NCBI GenBank assembly: GCA_016791045.1
Contig: JAEUNO010000015.1
Location: forward strand, 62,001 to 126,000
DNA from: Methyloversatilis sp.
GTDB taxonomy: Bacteria; Pseudomonadota; Gammaproteobacteria; Burkholderiales; Rhodocyclaceae
Reading direction: 5' to 3'
Length of the DNA: 64,000 nt
The notes beneath the pieces were generated by a model. It had not been told where the DNA came from and did no database searches. It saw only the letters and a program-made list of their open reading frames with translations. Shown one piece after another: positions 63,626 to 64,000 of this stretch. Numbering within the stretch: position 1 is the stretch's first letter; each line of letters begins with the position of its first letter. The translations under genes were made by a program, and so were the position numbers.

Positions 63626-64000
63626 GCGCCGACGGCTTCAACTGCATCGACTTCCGGCGCGAAAAGCTGGCCGATCCGCGGCGTCTGACCGAACCGGCGG
63701 AAGAACACCTGATCGCCTGCGCCGGCTGCCAGAGCTTTTCGCGCCGGGTCAATGCGCAGGAGCGCGCGCTGCAGCAGGCGGTGAGCATCGACGTGCCCGA
63801 CGGTCTGGCCGAACGCATCATCGTGGCCGGCCGCAGCCAGACGCGCGCGCCGTTCAAGCTGTGGGCGCTGGCGGCCAGCCTGGTGCTGAGCGTGGGCATG
63901 GGCGCGCAGTACTGGCACGCCGCACCCGACCGCGACCGCATCGCGCTGGCGGTCGACCACGTGATGCACGAGCCGCAGGCGCTGATGAGCACGCGGTTGA
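63622..64000 (+). CDS. Probable anti-sigma factor, DUF3379-like (partial, cut by window end)
   Basis: 126 residues are visible. The cytosolic N-terminal domain opens MSADGFNCIDFRREKLADPR, has CAGCQSF near 33-39, and contains DVPDGLAERIIVAG. One membrane helix (KLWALAASLVLSVGMGAQYW) spans about 81-100, and a periplasmic part follows. This topology and the overlap with the sigma gene fit an anti-sigma factor. The pattern resembles DUF3379 proteins found next to sigma factors, from memory. The HxxxCxxC zinc motif (His29 in EEHLIACAGC, Cys33, Cys36) fits a ZAS-like domain. Confidence 0.8.
   Translation, partial: MSADGFNCIDFRREKLADPRRLTEPAEEHLIACAGCQSFSRRVNAQERALQQAVSIDVPDGLAERIIVAGRSQTRAPFKLWALAASLVLSVGMGAQYWHAAPDRDRIALAVDHVMHEPQALMSTRL

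Overview
This window is a GC-rich stretch of ordinary chromosome, almost entirely coding, with strong G/C bias at third codon positions. Gene content and order point to a betaproteobacterium. The markers are ribF-ileS-lspA-fkpB-ispH in one block, queA-tgt-yajC-secD-secF, a complete mraZ-to-lpxC division and cell wall cluster followed by secA, and rsmI/yraN/diaA/dolP. Protein style suggests the Rhodocyclales or a close relative, but that placement is inference. No plasmid, prophage, CRISPR array or insertion sequence is visible.

Region 1 (1-10.3 kb) reads mostly on the minus strand: pepN, a lone plus-strand gene of unknown function, tRNA-Thr(CGT), a Fur-family regulator, and the ispH-fkpB-lspA-ileS-ribF run (lipoprotein maturation, isoprenoid synthesis, translation, flavin cofactors) headed by tRNA-Leu(CAA). 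Region 2 (10.3-15.9 kb) is plus-strand queA-tgt (queuosine tRNA modification) and yajC-secD-secF (Sec export). Region 3 (15.9-28.5 kb) is mixed housekeeping: purB, a yibF-type GST, mnmA, nudJ with an interposed secreted protein, ilvE, a CHCC zinc-finger protein, yheT, a large FAD oxidoreductase, an SPFH/SHOCT protein and a PAS-GAF histidine kinase.

Region 4 (28.6-51.8 kb) holds the RNase P RNA gene and then an uninterrupted plus-strand dcw cluster: mraZ, rsmH, ftsL, ftsI, murE, murF, mraY, murD, ftsW, murG, murC, ddl, ftsQ, ftsA, ftsZ, lpxC. A small membrane protein, a DUF721/DciA-like gene (minus strand), an M23 peptidase and secA follow. Most dcw genes overlap their neighbour by 4 to 11 bases, which implies translational coupling from precursor synthesis to septum assembly. 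Region 5 (51.8-64 kb) contains a DUF3025 gene, a lipoprotein, pyrC, a tandem repeat block, rsmI, yraN, a secreted HIRAN protein, diaA, dolP, an NTF2-like protein, hrpA, crcB, and an ECF-type sigma factor with its likely anti-sigma factor, cut by the window edge.

No clearly new multi-gene system is present. The most unusual signals are: (i) a repeat-bearing insertion with a duplicated murD 5' end between mraY and murD, which keeps the stop/start overlaps intact; (ii) four direct repeats at an exact 11-bp period over the mraZ -10 box; (iii) a stretch inside rsmH whose codon use differs sharply from its surroundings; (iv) a ~198-bp tandem repeat rich in hairpins between pyrC and rsmI; (v) two related inverted-repeat elements at opposite ends of the window; and (vi) a perfect dyad upstream of the sigma factor gene.
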